Positions 8,924-17,113 of a stretch of DNA of 19,673 nt are shown piece after piece (within the stretch, counting starts at the first letter, position 1; each line of letters opens with the position of its first letter). A program made the position numbers and the translations under genes. Under the pieces are notes generated by a model. That model did no database searches. It was not told the origin of the DNA and saw only the letters and a program-made list of their open reading frames with translations. The DNA comes from UBA6136 sp964344495. GTDB lineage: Bacteria > Pseudomonadota > Gammaproteobacteria > Methylococcales > Methylococcaceae. The DNA lies in NCBI GenBank assembly GCA_964344495.1, contig CAYFNI010000039.1:1-19673 (forward strand), given 5' to 3'.

Positions 8924-9802
8924 GTGGACGCTCTGGAGCAGATTCTCGTTCAACTCCAAGCACTGAACGACCGTCTGGAGCGGCTGGTGCCACCCGCCCC
9001 GCTGGCCACCGACTGGTCGGCGGTTGCCTATCGTTGGCTCGGCCGCGATCAGCGTCAGCCCCTGCAGCCGATCCAGCATCCGCAGCAGCTGCGGCTGGCC
9101 GATCTGCTCGGCATCGACCTGCAAAAGCAGACACTGGCGCAGAACACGCGCCAGTTCCTGGCCGGCCTGCCCTGCAATAATGCGCTGCTCTGGGGCGCCA
9201 AGGGCACCGGCAAGTCGTCGCTGATCAAGGCCCTCTTGAGCGAGCATGCCGGCGAGGGTCTGCGGGTGATCGAGGTCAGCCGCCCGCATCTGGTCGAACT
9301 GCCTGAAATTCAGGCTCCGCTGGTCAACCGGCCGGAACATTTCGTCCTGTTCTGCGACGATCTCTCATTTGAAGCCGACGACGCCGGTTACAAGGCGCTG
9401 AAATCGGCGCTGGAGGGGTCTCTGGCTGCCCAGCCGTCCAATGTGGTGATCTATGCTACGTCCAATCGGCGTCATCTGTTGCCAGAATACGCCGAGGACA
9501 ACCAGCAGGCCCATTGGATCGGGGGCGAACTGCATCAGGGCGAGGCAGTAGAAGAAAAGATCTCGCTCTCCGAACGTTTCGGGATATGGCTATCCTTTCG
9601 GGCCTTCAACCAGGATCAGTATTTGACGATCGTACGCCATTGGCTGGAACAGCTCGGCCCCGCCACTGACTGGGACGCCGCTCGCCACGAAGCGCTGGCG
9701 TATGCCCTGCTGCGCGGCTCCCGGAGCGGTCGGGTCGCATGGCAGTTCGCCCGCGACTGGATCGGCCGCCAGCAACTCGCCCTTCACAACCCATTTCCAT
9801 AA
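8924..9802 (+). CDS. DUF815 family AAA-type ATPase
   Basis: The 292-residue product belongs to the DUF815 family (PF05673), conserved P-loop ATPases without an established role. It has Walker A GAKGTGKS at 91-98, a Walker B-like VLFCDD at 141-146 and a sensor-1-like YATSNRRHL at 177-185. SERFG at 216-220 may contribute an arginine finger. The N-terminal 90 residues include a predicted amphipathic or coiled start (LEQILVQLQALNDRLERL). No signal peptide or membrane helix is seen. The start is GTG at 8924, supported by AAGGA at 8913-8917 overlapping the deaD stop with 6 bases of spacing. It sits 9 bp after deaD and 38 bp before metG, suggesting co-transcription with translation and RNA genes. 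Its function is unknown. Confidence 0.9.
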   Translation: MDALEQILVQLQALNDRLERLVPPAPLATDWSAVAYRWLGRDQRQPLQPIQHPQQLRLADLLGIDLQKQTLAQNTRQFLAGLPCNNALLWGAKGTGKSSLIKALLSEHAGEGLRVIEVSRPHLVELPEIQAPLVNRPEHFVLFCDDLSFEADDAGYKALKSALEGSLAAQPSNVVIYATSNRRHLLPEYAEDNQQAHWIGGELHQGEAVEEKISLSERFGIWLSFRAFNQDQYLTIVRHWLEQLGPATDWDAARHEALAYALLRGSRSGRVAWQFARDWIGRQQLALHNPFP

Positions 9803-9840
9803 CAAAGACAAGAACCACAATCCGGTTTGGAACGACTTCG

Positions 9841-11904
9841 ATGACACAACGCAAAATCCTCGTCACCAGCGCCCTGCCCTACGCCAACGGTCCGATTCAC
9901 CTGGGTCATCTGGTCGAATACATCCAGACCGACATCTGGGTGCGGTTTCAGAAGATGCGCGGCCACGATTGCCGTTACGTCTGTGCCGACGACACCCATG
10001 GCACGCCGATCATGCTGCGGGCGGAACGCGAAGGCCTGACGCCGGAGGCGCTGATCGCACAGGTCCAGCAGCAGCACGAGCGGGACTTTGCCGGGTTTCA
10101 TATTGAATTCGACAACTACTACACCACCCACTCGCCGGAAACTCGCCGGTTCGCCAGCGACATCTACCAGCGATTGAGGGCCAACGGGCTGATCGAGTCG
10201 CGCAGCATCGAGCAGTTTTATGACCCGGAAAAGGCCATGTTCCTGCCGGATCGCTTCATCAAGGGGGAATGTCCACGCTGTCACGCCAAGGACCAGTATG
10301 GCGATTCCTGCGAAGCCTGCGGCGCCACCTATGCCCCCACCGATCTGATCAATCCCTACTCCGCCGTGTCCGGCGCGACGCCGGTGCGCAAGGAATCGGT
10401 GCATTATTTCTTCAAGCTCGGGCAATGCGAAGACTTCCTGAAGCACTGGACCCATGACGGGCACCTGCAACCGGAAGCGGCCAACAAAATGGCAGAGTGG
10501 TTCGAGGCGGGGCTGGCCGACTGGGACATCTCGCGTGACGCACCCTACTTCGGTTTCGAAATCCCCGACGCACCCGGCAAGTTTTTTTACGTCTGGCTGG
10601 ACGCCCCCATTGGTTACATGGGCAGTTTCGCCCACCTGTGCGAACGGGTCGGACTCAGCTTCGAGGAGTACTGGAACAAGGACACCAAGACCGAGTTGTA
10701 CCACTTCATCGGCAAGGACATTCTCTATTTCCATGCCCTGTTCTGGCCAGCGATGCTGGAATTCTCCGACTTCCGCACCCCGACCCACATCTACGCCCAT
10801 GGCTTCCTGACCGTGAACGGCGAGAAGATGTCGAAATCACGCGGCACTTTCATCACGGCGGAGAGCTACCTGCAGCAGGACCTGAACCCGGAATGGCTGC
10901 GCTATTACTATGCCTGCAAGCTGAACGGCAGCATGGAAGACATCGACCTCAGCCTGGAGGATTTTGCCGCCCGCGTGAACAGCGATCTGGTCGGCAAGTA
11001 TGTGAACATCGCCAGCCGGACGGCCGGCTTCGTAACCAAGCACCTGGACGGACGGCTGGATTCAGCCTATTGGTCCACACCGGACGGCAAAGCCCTGCTG
11101 GATGGGCAGCGCGATATGGCGGCCTTGATTGCCGAAGCCTATGACAAGCGCGACTTTGCCCGCGCCACCCGCGAGATCATGCGGATGGCCGACACCATCA
11201 ACGAATACGTCAACGAACAGGAACCGTGGAAGGTCGCCAAGGCCGAAGGACAGCAGGCCCGGCTGCAGGCCATCTGCACGCGCAGTCTGCAGGGTTTCCA
11301 TGCCCTCTCGATCCTGCTCGCCCCGCTGCTGCCGCAGTTGACCCGGCGGGTCGCGCGCGACTTCTTCGGCATGGATCGCGACTTCATCTGGCAAGATCTG
11401 GATCAGCCGCCCTCCGCCACCCAGCCCTACCAGCACCTGATGACCCGCATCGATCCCAAGGCGCTGGATGCCCTGGTGGAATCCAACAAACAAAATCTGT
11501 CCACGGCTGCCTCTGAGCCGCATTCCCAGCAGCGCCACGCCGAGCATCAGCAACACGCCATTCAGCCAATTGCCGAAACCATTGGCATTGAGGACTTCGG
11601 CAAGATCGATCTGCGCATCGCCCGCATCGTCAAGGCCGGCGCGGTGGAGGGGGCCGACAAGTTGCTGCAGCTGACGCTGGATATCGGCGAACCTCAAACG
11701 CGGAACGTCTTCGCCGGCATCAAGTCCGCTTACGATCCGGCTCAGCTGGAAGGCCAGCTGACGGTCATGGTGGCCAATCTGGCGCCGCGCAAGATGAAGT
11801 TCGGCTTGTCGGAGGGCATGGTGCTGGCCGCCAGCGACGAGCGGGGCGGTCCATTCGTGCTGATACCCGATGCAGGCGCCCAGCCTGGCATGCGGGTGAA
11901 GTAG
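9841..11904 (+). CDS. metG: Methionyl-tRNA synthetase
   Basis: MetG charges tRNA-Met and initiator tRNA with methionine. The 687-residue product has the class I HIGH motif as HLGH (20-23) and KMSKS at 329-333. A four-cysteine zinc site lies at 144, 147, 157 and 160, in the same place as in E. coli. A C-terminal Trbp111-like tRNA-binding OB domain spans about 581-687 (IEDFGKIDLRIARI to the end) and supports dimerisation. Between about residues 545 and 580 is a Gln/His-rich linker of no obvious similarity. The ATG at 9841 matches the family start MTQRKILVTSALPYANG; GGAA lies 8 bases upstream. The gene ends 15 bp before the convergent pilZ stop. Confidence 0.97.
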   Translation: MTQRKILVTSALPYANGPIHLGHLVEYIQTDIWVRFQKMRGHDCRYVCADDTHGTPIMLRAEREGLTPEALIAQVQQQHERDFAGFHIEFDNYYTTHSPETRRFASDIYQRLRANGLIESRSIEQFYDPEKAMFLPDRFIKGECPRCHAKDQYGDSCEACGATYAPTDLINPYSAVSGATPVRKESVHYFFKLGQCEDFLKHWTHDGHLQPEAANKMAEWFEAGLADWDISRDAPYFGFEIPDAPGKFFYVWLDAPIGYMGSFAHLCERVGLSFEEYWNKDTKTELYHFIGKDILYFHALFWPAMLEFSDFRTPTHIYAHGFLTVNGEKMSKSRGTFITAESYLQQDLNPEWLRYYYACKLNGSMEDIDLSLEDFAARVNSDLVGKYVNIASRTAGFVTKHLDGRLDSAYWSTPDGKALLDGQRDMAALIAEAYDKRDFARATREIMRMADTINEYVNEQEPWKVAKAEGQQARLQAICTRSLQGFHALSILLAPLLPQLTRRVARDFFGMDRDFIWQDLDQPPSATQPYQHLMTRIDPKALDALVESNKQNLSTAASEPHSQQRHAEHQQHAIQPIAETIGIEDFGKIDLRIARIVKAGAVEGADKLLQLTLDIGEPQTRNVFAGIKSAYDPAQLEGQLTVMVANLAPRKMKFGLSEGMVLAASDERGGPFVLIPDAGAQPGMRVK

Positions 11905-11919
11905 GGCCCGACCGGCCGT

Positions 11920-12270
11920 TCAGAACGCCAGCGACGGCTGGATGCTGGCGTTCAGGCGCGTCAGGTAATCCTCGATGTGCTGCCGGACGGCCTGACCCTC
12001 GACCGCATCAAACTGGATGACGATGCCGCGCGGACGCAACGTGTCGAGCTGTTTCGGCACCAGCATGACGACCCGGCCCACGACCGGGGTGCGCTCCGGC
12101 TCGTCCATCAGGTGCAGCAGCACGATGACTTCATCACCCAGACGATGGCTGCGTTGCGTGGGAACGAACAGCCCACCCTGCTTGATGAACGGCATGTAAT
12201 AAGCGTTGAGGATGCTGATATCCCGAATACTCAGGGACAGCATGCTTTGGTTGATCTGACTGTCAGCCAT
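11920..12270 (-). CDS. pilZ: PilZ-domain type IV pilus assembly protein
   Basis: The 116-residue product matches the founding PilZ of type IV pilus biogenesis, including YYMPFIKQGGLFVPT, LGDEVIVLLHLMDEPE and GIVIQF. In the studied proteins this type lacks the RxxxR motif and does not bind c-di-GMP; it acts with the pilus ATPase and FimX-like proteins. I see no RxxxR at the expected place here either. The ATG at 12270 overlaps the holB end by 8 bp. It is supported by GGGGGAGG about 10 bases upstream; the in-frame ATG at 12300 has no ribosome site. The position after holB is conserved in Pseudomonas. A perfect 10-bp inverted repeat covers its last codons. Confidence 0.92.
   Translation of the reverse strand: MADSQINQSMLSLSIRDISILNAYYMPFIKQGGLFVPTQRSHRLGDEVIVLLHLMDEPERTPVVGRVVMLVPKQLDTLRPRGIVIQFDAVEGQAVRQHIEDYLTRLNASIQPSLAF
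11923..11953. repeat. 10-bp inverted repeat at the metG/pilZ convergent end
   Basis: GAACGCCAGC (11923-11932) and GCTGGCGTTC (11944-11953) form a perfect 10-bp stem with an 11-base loop. It lies inside the last codons of pilZ (NASIQPSLAF) and starts 19 bases after the metG stop. Neither strand has a T tract after the stem, so it is not a textbook terminator. It could still stabilise 3' ends or assist termination of both convergent transcripts. Confidence 0.6.
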
Positions 12271-13276
12271 GCGCGATTGACCTCCCCCCGTCTGCGCCAT
12301 CGAGTTGCGCCCAGCGGATCAGTGTTTCCTCCAGCAGCAGCTGCCGGTTGACCTGTCCGGTCAGCGCCTGCCGCGATTTCAGAAGCTGATCCCAGAACCC
12401 ACTCAGCACCTGCGCATTCAGACGACCGGCGAGTCGCTGCAATTCAGCGGACAAATCCGGATTGCGCCGCGCTGCGTGCTCACGCATGAGCGTCAGCGGC
12501 ATCAGATCGGCCAGCCAGGACAGCATCCAGTCAAAACACTCCTCGGCCGATCCCGCCAGCCAGCGTTCCGCGACCATCAGCGGATCTTCACGCTGCAGCA
12601 GCACGCCGCTGAACTCCCGAAAGCGCTCCTGACGGCGGCTGACGACATCCGTGTCCGCGAGGGCCAACGCTCGCAGCGGTGAGCCATCGGCCGCACTCAA
12701 CAGGACCTCGGCGACACAATCCGGTCGCTGGGTGCGGAGCCAGTCTGCCGCTTCGCGATGCGTGGGCGGCTGGATAGAGAGCTTATGGCAACGACTGAGA
12801 ATGGTTGGCGGCAAGCGGCTCGGTTGCTCTGACACCAGTACGATCAGATTGCCGGGGGCCGGTTCCTCAAGGGTTTTGAGCAGTGCATTGGCTGCGCTGA
12901 GGTTCATCCAGTCGGCCTGCTCGATCACGGAGATGCGATGGCCGCCATAGTGCGGCTTGAGTTCAAGATCAGCAATCAGCTTCCGCACCCGATCCACCTT
13001 GACGACCTTGCCTGACTCTTCCGGGCCGATGAGCAGAAAATCCGGATGCGTGCCGGCCATGAACAGCCGACACCCCGGGCACTGACCACAGGCATAGACC
13101 GCGTCACCCCGACATAGGAGCCGCGCGGCCAGTGCCTGTGCCAGGGCGGTCTTGCCCAACCCGGCCGGACCTTGCAGCAGCAGCGCATGCGGCAGACGAT
13201 CGGTCAGGCGGTATTGCTGCAGGAGCGCCCAGGCGGCCTCCAGCCAGGGGTAGACCGGCTGCAGGAGGGTCGTCAT
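12263..13276 (-). CDS. holB: DNA polymerase III subunit delta'
   Basis: Delta' is the stator of the clamp loader that opens and places the beta clamp. The 337-residue product (E. coli 334) has the zinc-module cysteines 55, 63, 66 and 69 and the block SAANALLKTLEEP. It also has the LSRC motif that supplies the arginine finger. Walker A is canonical here (GPAGLGKT, 36-43), whereas E. coli delta' has a degenerate loop. The place where DnaX has Walker B DE reads EQAD, so ATPase activity is doubtful. The start at 13276 overlaps the tmk stop by 4 bp (ATGA); its end overlaps pilZ by 8 bp. The neighbourhood tmk-holB is conserved in gammaproteobacteria. Confidence 0.95.
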   Translation of the reverse strand: MTTLLQPVYPWLEAAWALLQQYRLTDRLPHALLLQGPAGLGKTALAQALAARLLCRGDAVYACGQCPGCRLFMAGTHPDFLLIGPEESGKVVKVDRVRKLIADLELKPHYGGHRISVIEQADWMNLSAANALLKTLEEPAPGNLIVLVSEQPSRLPPTILSRCHKLSIQPPTHREAADWLRTQRPDCVAEVLLSAADGSPLRALALADTDVVSRRQERFREFSGVLLQREDPLMVAERWLAGSAEECFDWMLSWLADLMPLTLMREHAARRNPDLSAELQRLAGRLNAQVLSGFWDQLLKSRQALTGQVNRQLLLEETLIRWAQLDGADGGRSIAHG

Positions 13277-13896
13277 GCGGCGCCCTGCAGCAGCGAGTCG
13301 AGGTGTCGCGCGATCTCGGCCTGAATATCGACCAGATCGCCGCTCACATCGATCAGCTTGATACGGTTCGGCGCCTGGTGAGCCCGATCCAGATAGGCCG
13401 ACCGCACCCGCTCAAAGAAGGCAAAATTTTCCGATTCAAACCGATCGGCGGCGCCGCGCGCGCGCGCGCGGGCCATGCCGATGTCGACCGGGGTATCGAG
13501 CAACAGTGTCAGATCCGGCTGCAAGCCGCGTTGCACCCAGTTTTCGAGCGCACCAATCACGGCCGTATCCATGCCCCGCCCACCGCCCTGATAGGCGTAG
13601 CTGGCATCGGTGAACCGGTCCGAGAGGACCCAGCGCCCCGCCGCCAGCGCCGGACGAATCACCTGTTGCAGGTGTTGCGCCCGGGCCGCGAACACCATCA
13701 ACAACTCGGCCGTCGGGTCGACGGCATGGTCCTCCAGCAGCAACCCGCGGAGGCGCTCACCCAACGGCGTTCCGCCCGGTTCCCGCGTACGGATAAGCGG
13801 GACGCCCCGCTGCTGCAGGTAGTTCTCGATGAAGGCCAGATTGGTGGTCTTGCCGACGCCTTCGCCGCCTTCGAGTGTGATGAATCGGGGCTGCAT
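13273..13896 (-). CDS. tmk: Thymidylate kinase
   Basis: Tmk phosphorylates dTMP to dTDP, the last specific step to dTTP. The 207-residue product has the P-loop GGEGVGKT (10-17), the DRF motif (93-95) with SYAYQGGGRG, and a LID segment ARARARGAADRFE (142-154). The arginine-rich LID is like the E. coli type. The ATG at 13896 begins 2 bp after the mltG stop. A TTG at 13902 would overlap that stop (TTGA) and has AGAGG at better spacing, so the true start could be two residues earlier. The LID is encoded by an uninterrupted (CG)8 run. Its stop overlaps the holB start. Confidence 0.95.
   Translation of the reverse strand: MQPRFITLEGGEGVGKTTNLAFIENYLQQRGVPLIRTREPGGTPLGERLRGLLLEDHAVDPTAELLMVFAARAQHLQQVIRPALAAGRWVLSDRFTDASYAYQGGGRGMDTAVIGALENWVQRGLQPDLTLLLDTPVDIGMARARARGAADRFESENFAFFERVRSAYLDRAHQAPNRIKLIDVSGDLVDIQAEIARHLDSLLQGAA
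13455..13470. repeat. (CG)8 dinucleotide run inside tmk
   Basis: Sixteen bases of strictly alternating C and G encode the Arg-Ala repeats of the thymidylate kinase LID on the minus strand. Such runs can adopt Z-DNA and are prone to 2-bp slippage, which would shift the tmk frame. In this sequence the frame is intact. Confidence 0.85.
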
Positions 13897-13898
13897 CC

Positions 13899-14927
13899 TC
13901 AACGGTGCCTCTGGTAGTGATCGACAGCGCGTTCATGTTCGTCCAGCGTCGTCGAAAAAACGTGGCTGCCATCGCCCTTGCCGACAAAATAGAGCGCTGT
14001 GCCTTCGGCCGGATGCAGGGCCGCATGCAGGGCCCGGCGCCCGGGCAGGGCGATCGGAGTGGGCGGCAGGCCGGCCCGGGTGTAGGTATTGTACGGCGTG
14101 TCGCGGCGCAGGTCGTCCTTGCGCAGATTGCCCTTGAACAAGTCCCCCATGCCGTAGATCACGGTCGGGTCGGTTTGCAGACGCATGCCCTGCTGCAGGC
14201 GACGCACAAACACCCCGGCAATCGCCGGGCGCTCCTCGTCACGGCCGGTTTCCTTCTCGACGATGGAGGCCAAGGTCAGGGCGTCCTCGGGTGATGCCAG
14301 CGGCAAATTGGGCGCCCGGGCGGCCCACTCGGCCGCCAGCAGGGACTGCATCTTGCGGTGCGCCTGCCTGAGGATATCCAGATCGCTGGTGGTACGACTG
14401 GTGAAATACGTGTCGGGGAAAAATTGGCCTTCCGGAGGCCGGCCCGGCATACCAACCAAGGTCATGATCTCCTCCGGTGTTTTATCGGCCGTTTCCTGCC
14501 GCAGGCCCGGGTGCTGGGCCAACAGGGCGCGCATCTGCCTGAACGTCCAGCCTTCGATGATGGTGACCGGCAGGTGGCGGGTACGGCCGCTGACGATCAT
14601 ATCCAGCAATCCGCGCTGCGTCAGACCGGGTGACAGTTCATACTCGCCGTACTTGAGTTGCTGACTGACGCCCTGCACCCGTGCCAGCAACCGAATCCAG
14701 ACGGGTTCGGCCACGATGCCCCGTTGACGCAAGTCCTGTGTGACCGCCCCAATGCCCTGCCCTTTCTTGATTGTCAGCGAGACCGGCTGCCGGATAGGTA
14801 ACGGGCTATCCACACTGACGCGGTAATCGAGGTAGATCCAGACCAGCAGCACCAGCCCGACAACCAGCCAGCCGGCCAGGGTCAGAAGCCGGCGTCGCGC
14901 TCGGCCTGCAGTTTCAGTTTCAGCCAT
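13899..14927 (-). CDS. mltG: Endolytic murein transglycosylase MltG
   Basis: MltG is an inner-membrane lytic transglycosylase that cleaves nascent glycan strands and helps set their length. The 342-residue product (E. coli YceG about 340) has a short cytosolic N-terminus and one membrane helix at about 14-34. A LysM-like part follows, then the catalytic domain with SIVEKET at 221-227; Glu224 is the expected catalytic acid. Further family blocks are QFFPDTYF (168-175) and RLQTDPTVIYGM. The ATG at 14927 is supported by GGAGG 8 bases upstream, both lying inside the end of pabC, so the genes overlap by 46 bp. A longer frame to 14993 has no family similarity. The stop lies 2 bp before the tmk ATG. 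Confidence 0.95.
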   Translation of the reverse strand: MAETETAGRARRRLLTLAGWLVVGLVLLVWIYLDYRVSVDSPLPIRQPVSLTIKKGQGIGAVTQDLRQRGIVAEPVWIRLLARVQGVSQQLKYGEYELSPGLTQRGLLDMIVSGRTRHLPVTIIEGWTFRQMRALLAQHPGLRQETADKTPEEIMTLVGMPGRPPEGQFFPDTYFTSRTTSDLDILRQAHRKMQSLLAAEWAARAPNLPLASPEDALTLASIVEKETGRDEERPAIAGVFVRRLQQGMRLQTDPTVIYGMGDLFKGNLRKDDLRRDTPYNTYTRAGLPPTPIALPGRRALHAALHPAEGTALYFVGKGDGSHVFSTTLDEHERAVDHYQRHR

Positions 14928-15718
14928 TCGGCCATCCTCCGCGTTACGCGACCCACTGCATAGTGCTGACCCGCCAGCTGCCGCACCGGCCACAGACCGA
15001 TGACACTGTTGCAGACAAAGACCTCCTCGGCCTGAGCCAGATCAGCGGTGGACAGGCGGGTTTCACGCACCTCCACACCCAGCGCCTGCGCACCCGCCCA
15101 GAGTGTTTCACGCATCACCCCGCTGACACCACAGCGATCCAGTCGGGGCGTCAGCAAACACCCCTGCCGGACCATGAAAAGGTTGGTCATGGTCCCTTCG
15201 ACCACCAGCCCGTCCTGATCCAGCATCAGCCCCTCGGCCTCCGGGCCATCGCTCCACTCGGCGCGCGCCAGAATCTGCTCCAGCCGGTTCATGTGCTTGA
15301 GTCCCGCCAGCGTCGGCTGGGTACCCAAGCGCTGATCGCAGTAGCGCACTAACACGCCTTCGCTGGCGTAGGCCGGGGGGTAATTGGCGGACGGATAAAG
15401 GGAGACAACCCGGGTGGGCAGCACCGGGTGCGGCGGACGATAGCCTCGTCCACCCTGGCCGCGCGTGAGCTGGATCTTGAGGATTCCGTCGGGCTGCTGT
15501 CGCAGCAGCGCACGGATGTCCTCCCTCAAGCCAGCGTCATCAAGCCAGGGAATGCCGAGGGTTGCGGCATCACGCCGCAGACGCGCCCGATGGGCATCGA
15601 GTAACAGCGGAATGCCGTCCTGCACGGCGAGGGTCGTAAAGACCCCGTCGCCATATTGAAAGCCGCGATCGAGCACCGCGACCGTATCCAGGGGAACGCC
15701 ATTGACCCGCATCAGCAT
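14882..15718 (-). CDS. pabC: 4-amino-4-deoxychorismate lyase
   Basis: PabC is the PLP enzyme that makes p-aminobenzoate and pyruvate from aminodeoxychorismate, for folate synthesis. The 278-residue product is a fold-type IV aminotransferase-like protein with DRGFQYGDGVFTT (17-29). The PLP lysine is in GLKHMNRLEQ (Lys141), and VVEGTMTNLF is the phosphate-binding segment. D-amino-acid transaminase is a less likely alternative; the fabF-pabC-mltG order settles the call. The ATG at 15718 has GAGGG 7 bases upstream; an ATG two codons later is also possible. It follows fabF by 60 bp and overlaps mltG by 46 bp. Confidence 0.94.
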   Translation of the reverse strand: MLMRVNGVPLDTVAVLDRGFQYGDGVFTTLAVQDGIPLLLDAHRARLRRDAATLGIPWLDDAGLREDIRALLRQQPDGILKIQLTRGQGGRGYRPPHPVLPTRVVSLYPSANYPPAYASEGVLVRYCDQRLGTQPTLAGLKHMNRLEQILARAEWSDGPEAEGLMLDQDGLVVEGTMTNLFMVRQGCLLTPRLDRCGVSGVMRETLWAGAQALGVEVRETRLSTADLAQAEEVFVCNSVIGLWPVRQLAGQHYAVGRVTRRMAEWLKLKLQAERDAGF

Positions 15719-15778
15719 GCATTTGCCCTCAGCGCCCGGCTCACCGGGAGGCCTGTCGCCACCGGCCCATGCGGCGGC

Positions 15779-17020
15779 CTAGCCGTATTTCTTGAAAATA
15801 ACCGTCCCGTTGGTACCGCCGAAGCCGAAGGAATTCGACATCACGTACTCGAGCTTCATCTCGCGCGCGTGGTGCGGGACATAGTCGAGGTCACACTCCG
15901 GATCGGGGTTATCCAGATTGATGGTCGGCGGAATAATCTGATCGCGCAGCGCGAGTACCGAGAAGATGGCTTCAATGCCACCCGCAGCGCCGAGCATGTG
16001 TCCAGTCATGGACTTGGTCGAACTCACGGCCACCCGGTAAGCATGGTCACCCAGTACAGACTTGACTGCCTGGGTCTCGGCTACATCGCCCGCCGGGGTG
16101 GAGGTGCCATGCGCGTTGATATAGTCGATCTGCTCGGGATTGAGTCCGGCGTCGCGCAGGGCGTGCTGCATGCAGCGCGCCGCGCCTTCGCCGCCGGCCG
16201 GCGGCTGGGTCATGTGATAGGCATCGGCGCTCATGCCGAAACCAACCAGTTCGGCGTAAATCGTGGCACCGCGCTGGCGGGCATGCTCCAGCTCTTCAAG
16301 CACCACGACACCTGCCCCGTCACTCAGGACAAATCCGTCCCGGTCACGGTCCCAAGGCCGACTGGCCAGCAAGGGTTCATCGTTGCGGCGGGAAAGGGCC
16401 TTGGCCGACGCGAAACCGCCCAGCGACGTCGGCGAAGTGGCCATTTCGGCACCGCCGGCCACCATCACATCGGCGTCGCCATAGGCGATGACCCGGGCCG
16501 CTTCACCGATGTTGTGGGTCCCGGTAGTACAGGCTGTGACAATCGCGAAGTTGGGACCCTTGAGCCCGTACTTGATCGAGAGGTTGCCCGAAATCATGTT
16601 GATGATGTTGCTGGGCACGAAGAAGGGTGAGATCCGTCGCGGCCCACCCTTGAGGAACGAGTTATGCCCGTTCTCAATGCCGGTGATACCGCCGATACCC
16701 GCACCGATAGCCACACCGATACGATCGGCGTTGGCTTCAGTCACCTCGATGCCCGAGTGCTCGAACGCCTGACAACCAGCTGCCAAGCCGTAATGGATGA
16801 AGACATCCATTTTCTTGGCTTCCTTGTCGCTGATGTAATCGGTAATGTCGAAATTCCGGACGCTTCCACCAATCCGGGTTGAGAATTCGGATACGTCGAA
16901 GACGTCCAGCGGCGCGATGCCGCTTTTGCCCTTCAACACACTGTCCCAGGACTCAGCTGCCGACAATCCCACTGGGGATACGGCGCCCATCCCCGTCACC
17001 ACGACTCGTCTTTTACTCAC
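15779..17020 (-). CDS. fabF: Beta-ketoacyl-ACP synthase II (FabF)
   Basis: FabF condenses malonyl-ACP with growing acyl-ACP in type II fatty acid elongation. From the GTG at 17020 the product is 413 residues, the same as E. coli FabF. It begins SKRRVVVTGMGAVSPVG after the initiator. The Cys-His-His triad is visible as Cys164 (TACTTGTHN), His304 (NAHGTSTP) and His341 (KSMTGHMLG). The ribosome site before the GTG is weak. A longer frame to 17056 has no family similarity. It is separated from acpP by 93 bp containing an intrinsic terminator, and pabC follows after 60 bp. Confidence 0.96.
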   Translation of the reverse strand: MSKRRVVVTGMGAVSPVGLSAAESWDSVLKGKSGIAPLDVFDVSEFSTRIGGSVRNFDITDYISDKEAKKMDVFIHYGLAAGCQAFEHSGIEVTEANADRIGVAIGAGIGGITGIENGHNSFLKGGPRRISPFFVPSNIINMISGNLSIKYGLKGPNFAIVTACTTGTHNIGEAARVIAYGDADVMVAGGAEMATSPTSLGGFASAKALSRRNDEPLLASRPWDRDRDGFVLSDGAGVVVLEELEHARQRGATIYAELVGFGMSADAYHMTQPPAGGEGAARCMQHALRDAGLNPEQIDYINAHGTSTPAGDVAETQAVKSVLGDHAYRVAVSSTKSMTGHMLGAAGGIEAIFSVLALRDQIIPPTINLDNPDPECDLDYVPHHAREMKLEYVMSNSFGFGGTNGTVIFKKYG

Positions 17021-17062
17021 GACCCCACGTCCCAGCCTAAAGGTTCTCGCACACACTCACAG

Positions 17063-17099
17063 TAAAAACCCCGCATTGCCCAGGAGACCAGCGGGGTTT
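17063..17099 (-). terminator. Intrinsic terminator after acpP
   Basis: On the minus strand AAACCCCGC and GCGGGGTTT make a 9-bp stem with a 16-base loop, followed directly by further T residues (TTTTTA in all). This is a good rho-independent terminator between acpP and fabF. A second small inverted repeat (TCTGA/TCAGA, 17105-17118) overlaps the acpP stop just before it. It should limit read-through, so that acpP message exceeds fabF message. Confidence 0.8.
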
Positions 17100-17113
17100 G
17101 ACGTTCTGACGGA

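Noticed and set aside
7178..9340. A 720-codon open frame on the minus strand opposite deaD and the DUF815 gene
   Set aside because: It is antisense to clear domain-bearing genes, passes through the N run, and has low-complexity composition typical of shadows of GC-rich codons.
15735..15748. CCCGG/CCGGG hairpin between fabF and pabC as a terminator
   Set aside because: The stem is only 5 bp with no T tract, and the pabC ribosome site follows closely.
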